A DNA stretch of 64,000 bases from JADJWR01 sp964509545 (GTDB lineage: Bacteria; Pseudomonadota; Gammaproteobacteria; Burkholderiales; Burkholderiaceae_F), in NCBI GenBank assembly GCA_964509545.1, contig CAZDXQ010000004.1, forward strand, positions 88,034 to 152,033, given 5' to 3'. The position numbers and the translations under genes are program-made. Position 1 is the stretch's first letter. The number at the start of each line of letters is the position of its first letter. Under the pieces are notes generated by a model that did not search any database, was not told the DNA's origin, and was given only the letters and a program-made list of their open reading frames with translations. Below, in pieces: positions 1 through 9,371 of the stretch.

Positions 1-551
1 TCACGCCGGCGGTTTGCTCGACGTTGCCGCGGGCGTTGCGGTCGATCCGCGAGCACGGCACGAGCATCGCCGTGCCAGCGGGGTTAAACGGCCCGATGTC
101 GCAGCGCAGAGCGGCCGCCGTCAGCGGCGTTTCGGCGCCGGTCGGAAGATCGAGCCGGTACAGCCGCGTCGCCTCGCTGCCGCCGACATCGCGCTCGAAG
201 ACGACGACGTTCGGATCGCTGGGCAAGTACGCGCCAGCGCGGGTCGGCTCGTCGTCTCGCGTGATCGACCGCAGCGGCCGGCCGGCGCCGGAGGCCAGAT
301 GAAGCTGTATCCGCGTAGCTCGCAGGAAGGTGACGAGCAGGTGTTTGCCGTCGGGCGACCAGTCGAGCAACCCGGCGCCCTTGAACTCCGTATACGGCCC
401 GATCCGCTGCGGCAGCGCGGCCGGCACCGGCGGCACGCCGGTCATCGTCAGCGCCGCCGGCGGCGCGACGAAAGCGGCGCGCTCCGGCGCCGGATTGGCG
501 CAGGCGACGAGCGCCAGCGCGGCCAGCGCCGCAATCAACGGTCTGAGCACG
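1..551 (-). CDS. S9-family peptidase-like lipoprotein, 5' part only
   Basis: Partial gene running off the left edge. It starts at a GTG (551) preceded by a GGGGA Shine-Dalgarno match about 6 nt away. The N-terminus is a lipoprotein signal peptide, with a hydrophobic Leu/Ala run ending in a lipobox LVAC (Cys near residue 17). The rest carries beta-propeller repeats of the prolyl-oligopeptidase/TolB type, such as LLDWSPDGKHLLV and LYRLDLPTGAETPLT. The catalytic alpha/beta-hydrolase domain would lie outside the window, so peptidase activity is inferred only from the propeller. It is separated from the Tim44-like gene by a strong hairpin. Confidence 0.75.
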
Positions 552-628
552 CGGGTCCCCGGATGTCGGTCGCGGAAACGTAGCAAACAGGGCGCCCCAA
601 CGCCAGCGAAGCCGGGACGAAATGACAC

Positions 629-658
629 GAGGCCGATGCGCAGTTGCGCATCGGCCTC
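629..658 (-). terminator. Perfect 13-bp hairpin downstream of the Tim44-like gene
   Basis: A perfect inverted repeat (arms 629-641 and 646-658, loop AGTT) lies between the stop of the Tim44-like gene and the GTG start of the S9-like lipoprotein. Its position and stability suggest a transcription terminator for the DUF971-ubiE-Tim44 unit. The following minus-strand bases are only modestly T-rich, so termination may be partial. Confidence 0.6.
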
Positions 659-680
659 GCGAGTTGTCAGCGATACAAAT

Positions 681-1640
681 TCAGTTCAACTGCTGGATGC
701 CCGCCAGAAGCCAGCCGGTCTTGCCGTCGGCCGGCTTGGTCAGGTTCCACACTTCGTCGAACGGCTCGAGCTCGCCATCGACGCGCAGCGTGCCGGTGAA
801 GCGCACGCTGGCCATGTGCTCGCGCGCGTCGTGCTCCATCCCGAGCAGCCGCGCGTCGAGCGAGACGACCTCGGTGCGGTCGACGGCGCCGCGCGCGCGG
901 ATCTCATGCGTCAGCGCAGTGAACATCTCCTGCGTGGTGAACTCCGCGAGCTCGTCGAGGTTGTTCGCCGACCACGCCTGCTGCAGGCGGCCGAAGTAGC
1001 CGCGTGCGTGCTTGAGGAAGGCTTCGACATCGAAGTCCGCCGGGATGCCCCACGGTTCGTCGAGGCTGCGGCCGCCGCGCATCAGTTCGTCCATCGCCGA
1101 GCCGGGCCGCACGCCGACGGTGGGCGCGGTGGCTGCGGTGCGCGCCATCGTGTTCGGCACCGGCTCGCGCGGTACCGGATTGAACGACGGGCCGCCGGCG
1201 CCATGCCACGTATTGGGCGCCTGCTGCGCCCCCTGGTAGGCCGGCTGCGACGGCCGCATGCGCCGCATCAGCATGCTGAAAGCCACCATGGCCAGCAGCG
1301 CCAGCAACGCGACCATCATGATCATCGCCAGTTCTTCGCCGAAGCCCAGCCACGATGCCAGCGCCGCGATGCCAAGCCCGGCGGCCAGGCCCATCAGCGC
1401 GCCGCGCCACGGGCTCGCGGCGCGCGCCGCCGCGCCGGCTGCGGGGGCGGCGGCCGCCGGTGAAGGCTGCGCCGTGGGGGCCGCCTGCTGCGGCGTCTGC
1501 GGCTGCGCCTGCCGCTGCTGGATCGTCTGCGAGGGTTTGCCGAAGGTCTTGCCGCCGCCGAGGCGGCGCTGCGCTTCGGCGTCGAAGGAGAAACTCGCCG
1601 CAAAGAAGCCGATCGCGAGACCGGCAAGCCACTTGTTCAT
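681..1640 (-). CDS. Tim44-like domain protein, exported or membrane-bound
   Basis: A 319-residue protein. The ATG at 1640 is chosen because GGAG sits 6 nt upstream; an ATG two codons earlier abuts that GGAG. It has a signal-like N-terminus (WLAGLAIGFFAASFSF, then AEA), a Gln/Pro/Ala-rich linker (about 50-75), one or two hydrophobic segments (about 83-130) and a C-terminal Tim44-like alpha/beta fold (about 170-319) containing the FDEVWNLTKP motif. Tim44-like proteins next to ubiE are typical of betaproteobacteria; the bacterial function is unknown. It lies 20 nt downstream of ubiE and is probably cotranscribed with it. Confidence 0.85.
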   Translation of the reverse strand: MNKWLAGLAIGFFAASFSFDAEAQRRLGGGKTFGKPSQTIQQRQAQPQTPQQAAPTAQPSPAAAAPAAGAAARAASPWRGALMGLAAGLGIAALASWLGFGEELAMIMMVALLALLAMVAFSMLMRRMRPSQPAYQGAQQAPNTWHGAGGPSFNPVPREPVPNTMARTAATAPTVGVRPGSAMDELMRGGRSLDEPWGIPADFDVEAFLKHARGYFGRLQQAWSANNLDELAEFTTQEMFTALTHEIRARGAVDRTEVVSLDARLLGMEHDAREHMASVRFTGTLRVDGELEPFDEVWNLTKPADGKTGWLLAGIQQLN

Positions 1641-1660
1641 CAACATCTCCGCAATGGGTG

Positions 1661-2404
1661 CTAGGACTTGCGTCCGACGTGCAGCGCGCACACGCCCGCC
1701 GTCAGGTTGAACCATTGGACCTGCTCGAGCCCTGCCTGTTCCATCATGCGGGCGAGTTCGTCCTGCGGCGGGTGCATGCGGATGGACTCGGCCAGATAGC
1801 GGTAACTGTCGCGGTCGCCCGCGACCTTGGCGCCGAGCCACGGCAGCACGGAAAACGAGAAAGCATCGTATAGGGGCGCGAGCGGCGCCCACACTCGGGA
1901 AAACTCCAAGACCAGCACCTTGCCGCCGGGCCTGACGACGCGGCGCATCTCGGCCAGCGCCACATCCTTGTGCGTCATGTTGCGCAGGCCGAAGGCCACC
2001 GAGACCACGTCGAAGCTGTCGTCGGCGAACGGCAGCCGCTCGGCGTCGCACTGCACCAGCGGCAGCATGCGGCCCTTGTCGAGCAGCTTGTTCCGGCCGG
2101 CGCGCAGCATCGACATGTTGATGTCGCTGAGCACGACCAGGCCGGTGTCGCCGGCGCGCTCGGCAAAGGCGCGCGCCAGGTCGCCGGTGCCGCCGGCGAT
2201 GTCGAGCACCTTCATTCCGGGTCGCACGTCGGCGTGGCGCACGGTGAATGCCTTCCACAGCCGATGCAGCCCGCCCGACATCAGGTCGTTCATCAGGTCG
2301 TACCGGGTGGCGACCGAATCGAACACGCCCGCCACGTGCGCGGCTTTTTCGCCTTCGCCGACCTCGCGGTAGCCGAAGTGCGTCTTCCGGTCTTCCTCGT
2401 TCAT
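1661..2404 (-). CDS. ubiE: Ubiquinone/menaquinone C-methyltransferase UbiE
   Basis: A 247-residue SAM-dependent methyltransferase that methylates the benzoquinone ring in ubiquinone biosynthesis (and demethylmenaquinone where present). The family signature near the N-terminus (VFDSVATRYDLMNDLMSGG) is followed by the SAM-binding motif LDIAGGTGDLARAFAERA and the later GFSVLPW-like region seen here as FSVLPWLGAKVAGD. The start is the ATG at 2404 with AAGGGA upstream; the N-terminus MNEEDRKTHFGY matches family length. The order DUF971, ubiE, Tim44 is conserved in Burkholderiales. The usual downstream partners ubiJ and ubiB are not in the window. Confidence 0.97.
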   Translation of the reverse strand: MNEEDRKTHFGYREVGEGEKAAHVAGVFDSVATRYDLMNDLMSGGLHRLWKAFTVRHADVRPGMKVLDIAGGTGDLARAFAERAGDTGLVVLSDINMSMLRAGRNKLLDKGRMLPLVQCDAERLPFADDSFDVVSVAFGLRNMTHKDVALAEMRRVVRPGGKVLVLEFSRVWAPLAPLYDAFSFSVLPWLGAKVAGDRDSYRYLAESIRMHPPQDELARMMEQAGLEQVQWFNLTAGVCALHVGRKS

Positions 2405-2505
2405 GTTGTTCCCTTGGCCCTGCGCGCTTCCCGCGGCTGCGCTCGCAGGCGCGGCCGGGCGATGCTCATGCGCAGATTGCAGTGGTGAACAGCAGCCGGC
2501 GCGGC

Positions 2506-2931
2506 TCAATGTTTGCCGCGGGCCGGCATCTCGGGCGCCATGATCGCCGCGTTGCGCGGGTCCGCCGGATCGCGGCTTCCGCCGACCTCCTCCAGCCGCG
2601 CCAGGTACTCGGCCCACAGTTCGTCCTGGTGCAGTCCGAGTTCATACAGGTACTGCCACGAAAAGATGCCGCTGGAATGGCCGTCGGAAAACAGCGGCTG
2701 CACTGCATAGTGGCCGACCGGCTCCAGTTGCGTGATCGTGACGTCGCGCTTGCCCAGTTGCAGCGTTTCCTGCCCCGGCCCGTGGCCGCGCACTTCGGCC
2801 GAGGGCGAGTACACGCGCAGGAACTCGAACGGCAGCTTGAAGACGCGGCCGTCGTCGAAGGCGATTTCGAGCACGCGCGACGCGGAGTGCAGCGTGATCT
2901 CGGTGGGGGTGGGGGCTTGTTCGGACGACAT
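2506..2931 (-). CDS. DUF971 domain protein
   Basis: A 141-residue protein made almost entirely of the DUF971/GBBH-like N-terminal domain: SRVLEIAFDDGRVFKLPFEFLRVYSPSAEV in two pieces, then the core VTITQLEPVGHYAVQPLFSDGH and SGIFSWQYLYELG. Members of this family are small metal/cofactor-associated proteins, often next to ubiE or iron-sulfur genes; the biochemical role is not settled. Two starts are possible (2931, and 2943 four codons upstream), neither with a strong ribosome-binding site. It precedes ubiE by about 100 nt. Confidence 0.85.
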   Translation of the reverse strand: MSSEQAPTPTEITLHSASRVLEIAFDDGRVFKLPFEFLRVYSPSAEVRGHGPGQETLQLGKRDVTITQLEPVGHYAVQPLFSDGHSSGIFSWQYLYELGLHQDELWAEYLARLEEVGGSRDPADPRNAAIMAPEMPARGKH

Positions 2932-2994
2932 GCCCGCAAGCATAGCGGGTGGCGGCGGCGCGGGAGGCACGCCGCCGCCCGACCTCCGCACGGC

Positions 2995-3504
2995 CTAGCG
3001 CTGCCAGCAGGTGGCGAGGTTTCCTGCGGTCGAGCTTCGCGAGCCGGTCTGAGTGAGGCTCAGCGCGCCGCAGGTGGGATCGGTGAAGGTCGATTCGGCG
3101 CCGGCGGGACAACTCGCTGAACCGCAAGGCGTTGCGGTCAGCGTGAAGGCTTGGCCGCTGTTGGTCACCGACCACGCCACGATGTAGCTCTGCCGCCCCT
3201 CCGAGGGCGCGCGCAGCAGCGTGGACGGCTGGACGGTGGCTGAACCGGACTGCACCAGGCACGACGGTGTGTCGGCGAAGTTGTAGCAGCCGGCCGCCGT
3301 GTAGTTGCGCTCGAGGTACTGCGCCGCCTCCATCAGCACCTGCCGCGCTGCCGCCCGCTTGCTGCGCACGATGTAGTCCTGGTAGCTCGGGATGGCGATC
3401 ATCGCGATGATCCCGATCACGGCGACGACGATCATCACTTCGATCAGCGTGAAGCCGGGTGCCGCGCGGTGCCGCTTACGCAGCAGCCCCGAGACGCCGT
3501 TCAC
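2995..3504 (-). CDS. pilE: Type IV pilin-like protein PilE
   Basis: A 169-residue type IV pilin. It has the class III leader with prepilin peptidase site PG|FTLIEVMIVVAVIGII, the conserved Glu5 and a long N-terminal helix. The motif SYQDYIVRSKRAAARQVL follows, and the globular head contains paired cysteines (CYNF, SCLV and C-terminal CGS/CPAG/CGAL/CWQR). It is the last gene of the minor pilin operon and overlaps pilY1 by 4 nt, so translation is probably coupled. Within this operon PilE is a minor subunit primed together with PilVWX and PilY1 rather than the major pilin. Confidence 0.92.
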   Translation of the reverse strand: MNGVSGLLRKRHRAAPGFTLIEVMIVVAVIGIIAMIAIPSYQDYIVRSKRAAARQVLMEAAQYLERNYTAAGCYNFADTPSCLVQSGSATVQPSTLLRAPSEGRQSYIVAWSVTNSGQAFTLTATPCGSASCPAGAESTFTDPTCGALSLTQTGSRSSTAGNLATCWQR

Positions 3505-6500
3505 TTGATGATCTCCCGCCAGGAGGTCCGTCCGCGCGTGCCGGCTTGCTGCGTGGGCCGGATTTCCTCGAACTGGATCGTGCTGCCGGTGCTGCTCGAC
3601 GCGGTCGTGCCGCCTGCGTACAGGTACGCCCGCGATCCGGTGCCGATATAGACAAGATTACGCACAATGCCGACGGTCGAGGAGATCACATCGAGGGCAG
3701 GATAGGCGACGAAGATCCGCTGGGTCAGTCCGGTTCCATTGTATGGATCCACGGCAAGGATCGATGAGGTTCCGCCGCCGGAGCACCGGTCTTCGTTGGG
3801 CACGAGCGTAGAAAAAATCAGCCGCCCGGCCTGGATCAGCGGCAGCCCAACCATTCGCTCGCCGGAGCGCGGCAAATCCTGATACCAGCCGTCCTTCGCG
3901 CCGCTTCCGGAGTACGCCACGGCGCTGCCAGTGACGGTACCTGTCCCTGTGCTCGTGTTCAGATTGATCGTCTGCGCGACCAGATCGGAGCGCGAAATCT
4001 TGGCTGTGGTCGCGTTGCCACCGGAACTGAAGCGATCGACCATGCCGTACATCGACTGCACCGTTGTATCGACGCGGTCATCGACGGCGAACCAGCGCCC
4101 AGTGCCGAACCACAGCATCGCCGGCGCCGGATTGTTCGCACTGGCGCTCACGCCACTCGGCGCCGCGCCGATCTCGATCGTTCCGGTAATGGGCTGCACC
4201 TGGCTGCTGGCATTGCGCGCCGTGAACATCAACTGGACCGCGTAACCGGTGGCTGGATCGTTGCCGAAATTCGCGCTGCGCAGATCGAAACGCCAGAGGT
4301 TGCCCTGCAGGTCTCCTGCATAGACGAAGTCGGTCGTGCGGTAGCCGACAGCACCCGCCTGATGGATGTCATACAGCGATGGTCGTCCAAGACCGCTCGG
4401 CGCGGCGGCGCACGAGTCAGTCAACGAGCGTCCGCCGGTGGGGATCCTGCGGACCTGACCGTCGTGCAGCCGAACGACATAGAGCACCGGGCACTCGTTG
4501 GTGCTGCGATACCCGTTGCCGAAAAACGCGTAGAAGTACCCGTCGGACAGGCGTCCGATCACGGCCTGGCCAATCGTGTAGCCGAGGTTCGGATCGGTCT
4601 GCCCATCGAGGTCCCATAGGACGCTGCTGGCGCTCATTGAAGCCGGCGTCGTGATGTCGAGCGCGAACACGCCTTTGCCGCCAGCGCCGGTCGTGCTGAC
4701 GACCGCGGTGCGCCAGGCCGAGCTTCCCGGATGCCAGTAGTCGCCGACCCACGGCGACCCATCGACGTAGAAGCGGTGCGTGTAGGCCGGATCCGCCAGC
4801 CGGACCAGGTTCGAGCGTGAATCCTCGGCGGAAATCGGATCAAGCAGCAGCGAGCGCGGCACGAAAGCGAATCGCTCCACCCCCGTATCGGCGTCGAACC
4901 CGTGCAGCATGCCGTCGTTGGCACCAACGACAACCAGCTTGGGTCGGCTGGCCTTGGCCTGAAGGTAGGCGGGATAAGCCAGCCCCGCGATCGAGGATGC
5001 CGAAGTAAGGTTGCTCAGGTCGACCAGCGCGTCGTAGCCGAAGTCTTCCTTGCCGGCGAAGGCGATTTCCGAATTGACGATGTCGCCGAGGCGGACGCTG
5101 CGCCGCCGGAATCCCGTCGGATTGTCGTCGTTCAGTTCGTTGAGCTGGTCGCCGCGCAGGTAGTTGAGCGTCGCCTCATCGCCGATTCGGGCCTGAAGTC
5201 CGGCCGTACCGAGTGCCGCCCAGGTGAAATCGATGCCCGTCGTATTCCCGCTCGAAGTCAGGATGTTGCGCGCCGATGCCGCCGGGATATTGCTCCCCTC
5301 CGTCGCACTCCAGCGCTGTTCGCCCAGTGACCCGTCTGCGGTGTTGACCCGTATGGCCCTGAGCCGCCCGGTCCAGTCGGTCGTGCTGCCGCAGACCGCC
5401 TCGTTGATGCAGCCCGTGCTGAAGCTCGCCTGATACAGCGTCGACTCCGTCGTCAGTTGCGTCGAATTGGCCGCCAGTGATGCGCCCACATCTGCCTGGT
5501 CGAGCGTGCGCGACAGCGCGGCAGTCATCGCGTTGACGATCTGGCTCGGTGTCTCGGCGCTGAAGAACTCGCCGCGGCTGTTCAGCGCCGCATGCCATAG
5601 GTCATACACGCGACCACCTGTTCCGGAAGTTGTCGCCGGCCAGCCGGCCGTGCCGCTGAGCAAGTTGGCATACCCCTGCCCGGCGAAGGCATTACCGGTC
5701 CACGGGATGTTCGGATCGTTGAGCGAAGCGCCCACACCGACGCCAACGGTGAAGTTCACCATGTGCTGCCAGCGCGCCGGATCGTTCTTCGGGTTCCAGT
5801 ACTGCGCCGTGGCATCGCCGCCGCTGCGGTCGCGGAAATACGGCAGCAGCACGTTCGGCATGTCCGTACCAGCGCGCAGGTCCGTGGCCCAGTAGTGATA
5901 TGCGACGTCGGCAAGGCTGTTGCTGTTGCTGTCCGGGTAAGGGCGTTCGCTGCCGGTGTATTGAACGCTGTCCGGCAGCCCGCGCGCGGAACCGTCGGCG
6001 TTGCCGCAGCCGCCGGGACAGTACGTGCCGCCATCGGAATCGTCGTAATTGCCGCCGGCGATGAGCAGGTGGAAATTCGGCCGGCAGGCGTATTCGATAT
6101 TGGTCGACGAAGCCGAGAGCTGCGGAAACTGCAGGTAGGGGTTGTTGCTGGTCGCCGAACTCGAGTAATACGCCCCGGCTCGCTGCACGGCCGTGCGCAG
6201 CGGCGCCGCCGGCGAGGTGTTCGCTGCGGCGGGCTTCACGGCGCGCAGCCATCCCTGCACATCGGCCTGCCGCGGCTGCGAGAACTCGTCGATCAGATTG
6301 GAGCGGTTGGGCCCGCTTCCGGACGCACTGTTGGTTGGACAAGTCGAATTCGCGGCGAAGCTGTTGCAGGAGTTCAGCGCCTGCCAGGCCACCCGCGTGC
6401 CGATCAACCGCCGGTCCGACATCACGCGCCAGGCGGCGCTGACCATCGCCAGATGGCGCGTCCGGTAGTACGAATACCAGTTGGCGAAGTTCTGCCTTTC

Positions 6501-7196
6501 GTCGCTTCCGTTCGGCCCCGACGTTGCAGTGACCCGCTGCAGCCGATAGCAGTTGTCGTCGTTGATGCTTGCCGTGCAGCCGGCGAGCGCGACGTCGTAG
6601 ACGTAGTAGTAGGCCGTGCCGCCGGCCGTTGCCGACGTGGTTCCGACCTGGTTGCTGGCGGTGCCAAGATCGGCGGCGGCGTGGTTGGCGAAATTCTGCG
6701 CGTTACCCGCGGCGTCGAACGATAGGGTCGGTCGGAACGCCGTGCCGAGGTCAACACGCCAGTTATCGATGCTGCCGCCGCCAATGAAGTAGCCGTTGAT
6801 TAGAGCCTGCGAGAAACTCGTCGGCGTCGAAAGCGCATTCGCCGGCACCACGTACTGAACGTTCGGGTTGTAGTAAAGGGGGTTGAAGGTGCTCGACTTG
6901 AAGCGCCGCGTATTGGCCGGCGAGATCGCGCCATTCGTGGCGACGCCGTTGGACGCCGCCAACGGGGAAAATGCATCGCCGAGCGGAAACGCATTGGCCA
7001 TGCCCGGCGAATCGTCCAACGACAGGATGATGTTCGGCTCCAGTGCCGAAGGCACCACCAGCGGCACGTTGGAGATCATGTACGGCTGCGCCGCGGCCAT
7101 CGAAGCGGACAGCGCCAGCGCAGTTGCGGTCACCGCACTGCCCCCCGCCCGTCTGGCTGCAGAGGCGAGCCGCGCAGCACTGATTTTCGGGTTCAT
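3501..7196 (-). CDS. pilY1: PilY1, type IV pilus tip adhesin/assembly factor
   Basis: A 1231-residue secreted protein. The start at 7196 has a GGAGAAG box 4 nt upstream. The signal peptide ends near ASMAAA|QP. A von Willebrand A-like start follows (NIILSLDDSPGMANAF); its metal site reads DDSPGM rather than the usual DxSxS. The C-terminal half is the PilY1 beta-propeller, with hallmarks VVVGANDGMLHGFDADTG, the FFGNGY region and a PILYV-like VLYVVRL strand. PilY1 caps the pilus with the minor pilins and supports adhesion and extension. It lies between pilX and pilE with short or overlapping junctions. Confidence 0.95.
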   Translation of the reverse strand: MNPKISAARLASAARRAGGSAVTATALALSASMAAAQPYMISNVPLVVPSALEPNIILSLDDSPGMANAFPLGDAFSPLAASNGVATNGAISPANTRRFKSSTFNPLYYNPNVQYVVPANALSTPTSFSQALINGYFIGGGSIDNWRVDLGTAFRPTLSFDAAGNAQNFANHAAADLGTASNQVGTTSATAGGTAYYYVYDVALAGCTASINDDNCYRLQRVTATSGPNGSDERQNFANWYSYYRTRHLAMVSAAWRVMSDRRLIGTRVAWQALNSCNSFAANSTCPTNSASGSGPNRSNLIDEFSQPRQADVQGWLRAVKPAAANTSPAAPLRTAVQRAGAYYSSSATSNNPYLQFPQLSASSTNIEYACRPNFHLLIAGGNYDDSDGGTYCPGGCGNADGSARGLPDSVQYTGSERPYPDSNSNSLADVAYHYWATDLRAGTDMPNVLLPYFRDRSGGDATAQYWNPKNDPARWQHMVNFTVGVGVGASLNDPNIPWTGNAFAGQGYANLLSGTAGWPATTSGTGGRVYDLWHAALNSRGEFFSAETPSQIVNAMTAALSRTLDQADVGASLAANSTQLTTESTLYQASFSTGCINEAVCGSTTDWTGRLRAIRVNTADGSLGEQRWSATEGSNIPAASARNILTSSGNTTGIDFTWAALGTAGLQARIGDEATLNYLRGDQLNELNDDNPTGFRRRSVRLGDIVNSEIAFAGKEDFGYDALVDLSNLTSASSIAGLAYPAYLQAKASRPKLVVVGANDGMLHGFDADTGVERFAFVPRSLLLDPISAEDSRSNLVRLADPAYTHRFYVDGSPWVGDYWHPGSSAWRTAVVSTTGAGGKGVFALDITTPASMSASSVLWDLDGQTDPNLGYTIGQAVIGRLSDGYFYAFFGNGYRSTNECPVLYVVRLHDGQVRRIPTGGRSLTDSCAAAPSGLGRPSLYDIHQAGAVGYRTTDFVYAGDLQGNLWRFDLRSANFGNDPATGYAVQLMFTARNASSQVQPITGTIEIGAAPSGVSASANNPAPAMLWFGTGRWFAVDDRVDTTVQSMYGMVDRFSSGGNATTAKISRSDLVAQTINLNTSTGTGTVTGSAVAYSGSGAKDGWYQDLPRSGERMVGLPLIQAGRLIFSTLVPNEDRCSGGGTSSILAVDPYNGTGLTQRIFVAYPALDVISSTVGIVRNLVYIGTGSRAYLYAGGTTASSSTGSTIQFEEIRPTQQAGTRGRTSWREIIK

Positions 7197-7231
7197 GTTC
7201 TTCTCCACTTCGCCTTGGGCGGCCGAACGCA

Positions 7232-7801
7232 TCAGTCGCGGATGAAGGTTGTCTGCAGCAGCACCGCCGTGTTCCGGTTCGCGCCAACACCGCGTCCCGT
7301 GACCTGATATGAAAACGCGGAAGACAGCGGCAGTTCCGCGCGCAGGCTCACGTTCGCCGCGCTCGTACGCGCCAGCCGCTGCACGATGCAACGCGGCTGC
7401 TCGGCCACCCCTGCCACGCCGGTGAGTTGGTGCGTCGGGCTCGTGCTCCAGTTAAATGCGGGGTCTTCCCACTTCTCCTTCTGGCCGACCGCCGGTTCCG
7501 AATACATGCCGCTGAGGCCGCCGGCCGGCAGGCCGTCGCTGGCAAACAGCGGCGGCACCGGATTGCTCAACAGGCGCTCGCACTCGCGCAGCGCGGCCTC
7601 GGCGGCCTCGAACGCGCGAAGCCGGTCGCGCGTGTTGCCTGCCATCCGCTCTTCCTGCGTGGCGACCGAGTAGGCGGTGACCCCGATCAGGGTCAGCAGC
7701 GCCAGAAAGATCAGACCGACGATCAGCACAGCGCCGCGGACGTGCCGTGGACGTTCGGATGCAGGCTGAGCGAGAAGGCTCGATGAACTCTTGGGGTTCA
7801 T
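7232..7801 (-). CDS. pilX: Minor pilin assembly protein PilX
   Basis: A 189-residue PilX-type protein. The N-terminal PilX motif is clear: RGAVLIVGLIFLALLTLIGV followed by QEERMAGNTRDRLRAFEAAE, which is the family signature around the first transmembrane helix. The remainder is a small globular domain with one cysteine pair candidate (CERL, CIVQ). It overlaps pilW by 4 nt and precedes pilY1 by 35 nt. Known role: minor pseudopilin of the tip complex with PilV, PilW, PilE and PilY1. Confidence 0.92.
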   Translation of the reverse strand: MNPKSSSSLLAQPASERPRHVRGAVLIVGLIFLALLTLIGVTAYSVATQEERMAGNTRDRLRAFEAAEAALRECERLLSNPVPPLFASDGLPAGGLSGMYSEPAVGQKEKWEDPAFNWSTSPTHQLTGVAGVAEQPRCIVQRLARTSAANVSLRAELPLSSAFSYQVTGRGVGANRNTAVLLQTTFIRD

Positions 7802-8901
7802 GGCAGTCGATTCCGCAATGCCACCGTCGTCGTAAAGACCTGGCGAAGGCTCCGTTCCGAGTTCGCATCGCGCCGCGCGGCGCTCACGTTGGCCGGCTGT
7901 GCATCGGCCACGCTGTCGCCGTCTTCATCGCGCACATAGACCACCTGGCCGCCGGCGATCGCCGCAGAGACCGCCTGCCCGCGCGTTTCCGCAAGCGCTT
8001 CGCTGCTCATCACTACCAGGCTCACCCGTACGCTGAGCACCTGGTCCCATTGCGCCTCGGTCATGCCATCCGCCTTCATGTAGGCGTCCACCGAACCGTC
8101 GTTGTTCGTGTCGACGCCGTACAGGAAGTCGAGATCCTCGACGTTCTCGACCACCTCTTCCGCCGCCGCGCCTGCGCCGGCACCGGTCATCCGGTAAAGG
8201 GAGGGCCGCCCGGCGCGGTTCCTGCCGATGAAGTACCCCTTCGGACTGGCACTGAAACGGGCGACGAACGCGCGGGAGCTCGCTCGGAATGGCGGATTGA
8301 TGAGATGGTTGGACGTCTCCAACCCACCGTTTGAATTTCCTCCGTGGGTAAGCGTGTTCGCCGGAAATGTGTTGGTCAACGTGAAAACAGCGGCGCGTTC
8401 GCAATCGGTCACGATCAGAAATTCGTCGGGCTCGAACCCCGGATTGTTATCAACCCTAATGTTGGCGTTGACGACGTCCGTGTCTTCGACGACGAGTGCG
8501 CGCGGCGTGAAGTCGATCGCCTGGATAAGTACCACGTCGCCGCGGACATAGGTGAGGCTCGTCGGCTTGTATCCGCTGGTGACAAAGCCGGCGCCGTCCT
8601 CATAGCCGAACAGGGTTCGATTGCTCGGCAAAGTGGCCGGCTTCGGATTGGAGTAAAAGACCGGCACGACGCCACGCGACAGGCACCCCATGAAGCCGGC
8701 CGCACGAAGATCGCGAGCGATCCATTCCAGCGCGAAGCGGCCGGTTTCCTGCACCCGCGCGAGCGCCTCGTTGGTCCGGTAGGCACCACGCGAGCCGACG
8801 TAAACGTACGAAAGAGCGCTCAGCACGGCAACGCTGATGGCCACGCTGACCATCAGCTCGATGATCGACAGGCCGCGCTGGCGAGAGCGAAGGATCTTCA
8901 T
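7798..8901 (-). CDS. pilW: Minor pilin PilW
   Basis: A 367-residue protein starting at ATG 8901. The prepilin leader and cleavage site are RG|LSIIELMVSVAISVAVL, then the PilW signature LARVQETGRFALEWIARDLRAAGFMGC. An Asp-rich stretch (GVDTNNDGSVDAY) could bind calcium; this is seen in sequence, while the binding itself is inferred. It overlaps pilX by 4 nt and sits 2 nt after pilV, so translation is tightly coupled. Confidence 0.92.
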   Translation of the reverse strand: MKILRSRQRGLSIIELMVSVAISVAVLSALSYVYVGSRGAYRTNEALARVQETGRFALEWIARDLRAAGFMGCLSRGVVPVFYSNPKPATLPSNRTLFGYEDGAGFVTSGYKPTSLTYVRGDVVLIQAIDFTPRALVVEDTDVVNANIRVDNNPGFEPDEFLIVTDCERAAVFTLTNTFPANTLTHGGNSNGGLETSNHLINPPFRASSRAFVARFSASPKGYFIGRNRAGRPSLYRMTGAGAGAAAEEVVENVEDLDFLYGVDTNNDGSVDAYMKADGMTEAQWDQVLSVRVSLVVMSSEALAETRGQAVSAAIAGGQVVYVRDEDGDSVADAQPANVSAARRDANSERSLRQVFTTTVALRNRLP

Positions 8902-8903
8902 CG

Positions 8904-9347
8904 TCAGTTCGCCAGTTGCGCGGTGATCTGGAATTGCGTGATCTGCTGCTGCGTCGCCGCTCCACGCGCGTCGTCCCATTGCACGATGATGGTGGCTTGC
9001 GAACCATTGATAGCGACCGAACCCGTGCCGGCTGGAAGCATCTGCAAGCGCTGCCGCCAGTCCTGCAGATCGCGGCTGGCGACCGTCGTTCCTGTCGGCG
9101 CGGCATCGAGAGCGAGGTTGTAGGCGGCACGGCCGGCGAAATTCACCCGAATCCGGTCGGCCATGTCGTAGGCCAGTTGCGCCGCCTGACTGCGGTGAAT
9201 CGAGCTTTGGCCGACTCGAATGCCGCTGGCCTGCAAGCCCGCCAGGCCGAGCAGTCCGATCGACAACACGACAATCGCCACCAGCACCTCGACCAGGCTG
9301 ACGCCGGATTGCCTGCGCTGTCTGTCCTCTCGTTCGATTGAAACCAT
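8904..9347 (-). CDS. pilV: Minor pilin PilV
   Basis: A 147-residue pseudopilin. The cleavage site and helix read SG|VSLVEVLVAIVVLSIGLLGLAG, followed by the PilV-typical SSIHRSQAAQLAYDMADRIR. It forms the minor pilin tip complex with PilW, PilX and PilE. It lies 24 nt downstream of the FimT-like gene and 2 nt upstream of pilW. Confidence 0.92.
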   Translation of the reverse strand: MVSIEREDRQRRQSGVSLVEVLVAIVVLSIGLLGLAGLQASGIRVGQSSIHRSQAAQLAYDMADRIRVNFAGRAAYNLALDAAPTGTTVASRDLQDWRQRLQMLPAGTGSVAINGSQATIIVQWDDARGAATQQQITQFQITAQLAN

Positions 9348-9371
9348 CGTCCAATCTCCTTCGTCGTCCGG

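Noticed and set aside
330..1463. Long plus-strand ORF of 377 residues
   Set aside because: Very GC-rich DNA gives long antisense frames. It overlaps two supported minus-strand genes and its product is Arg/Ala-rich with no domain.
681..2258. Extended 525-residue version of the Tim44-like protein
   Set aside because: The N-terminal 200 residues are the wrong frame of ubiE. The ATG at 1640 has a ribosome-binding site and a signal-like sequence.
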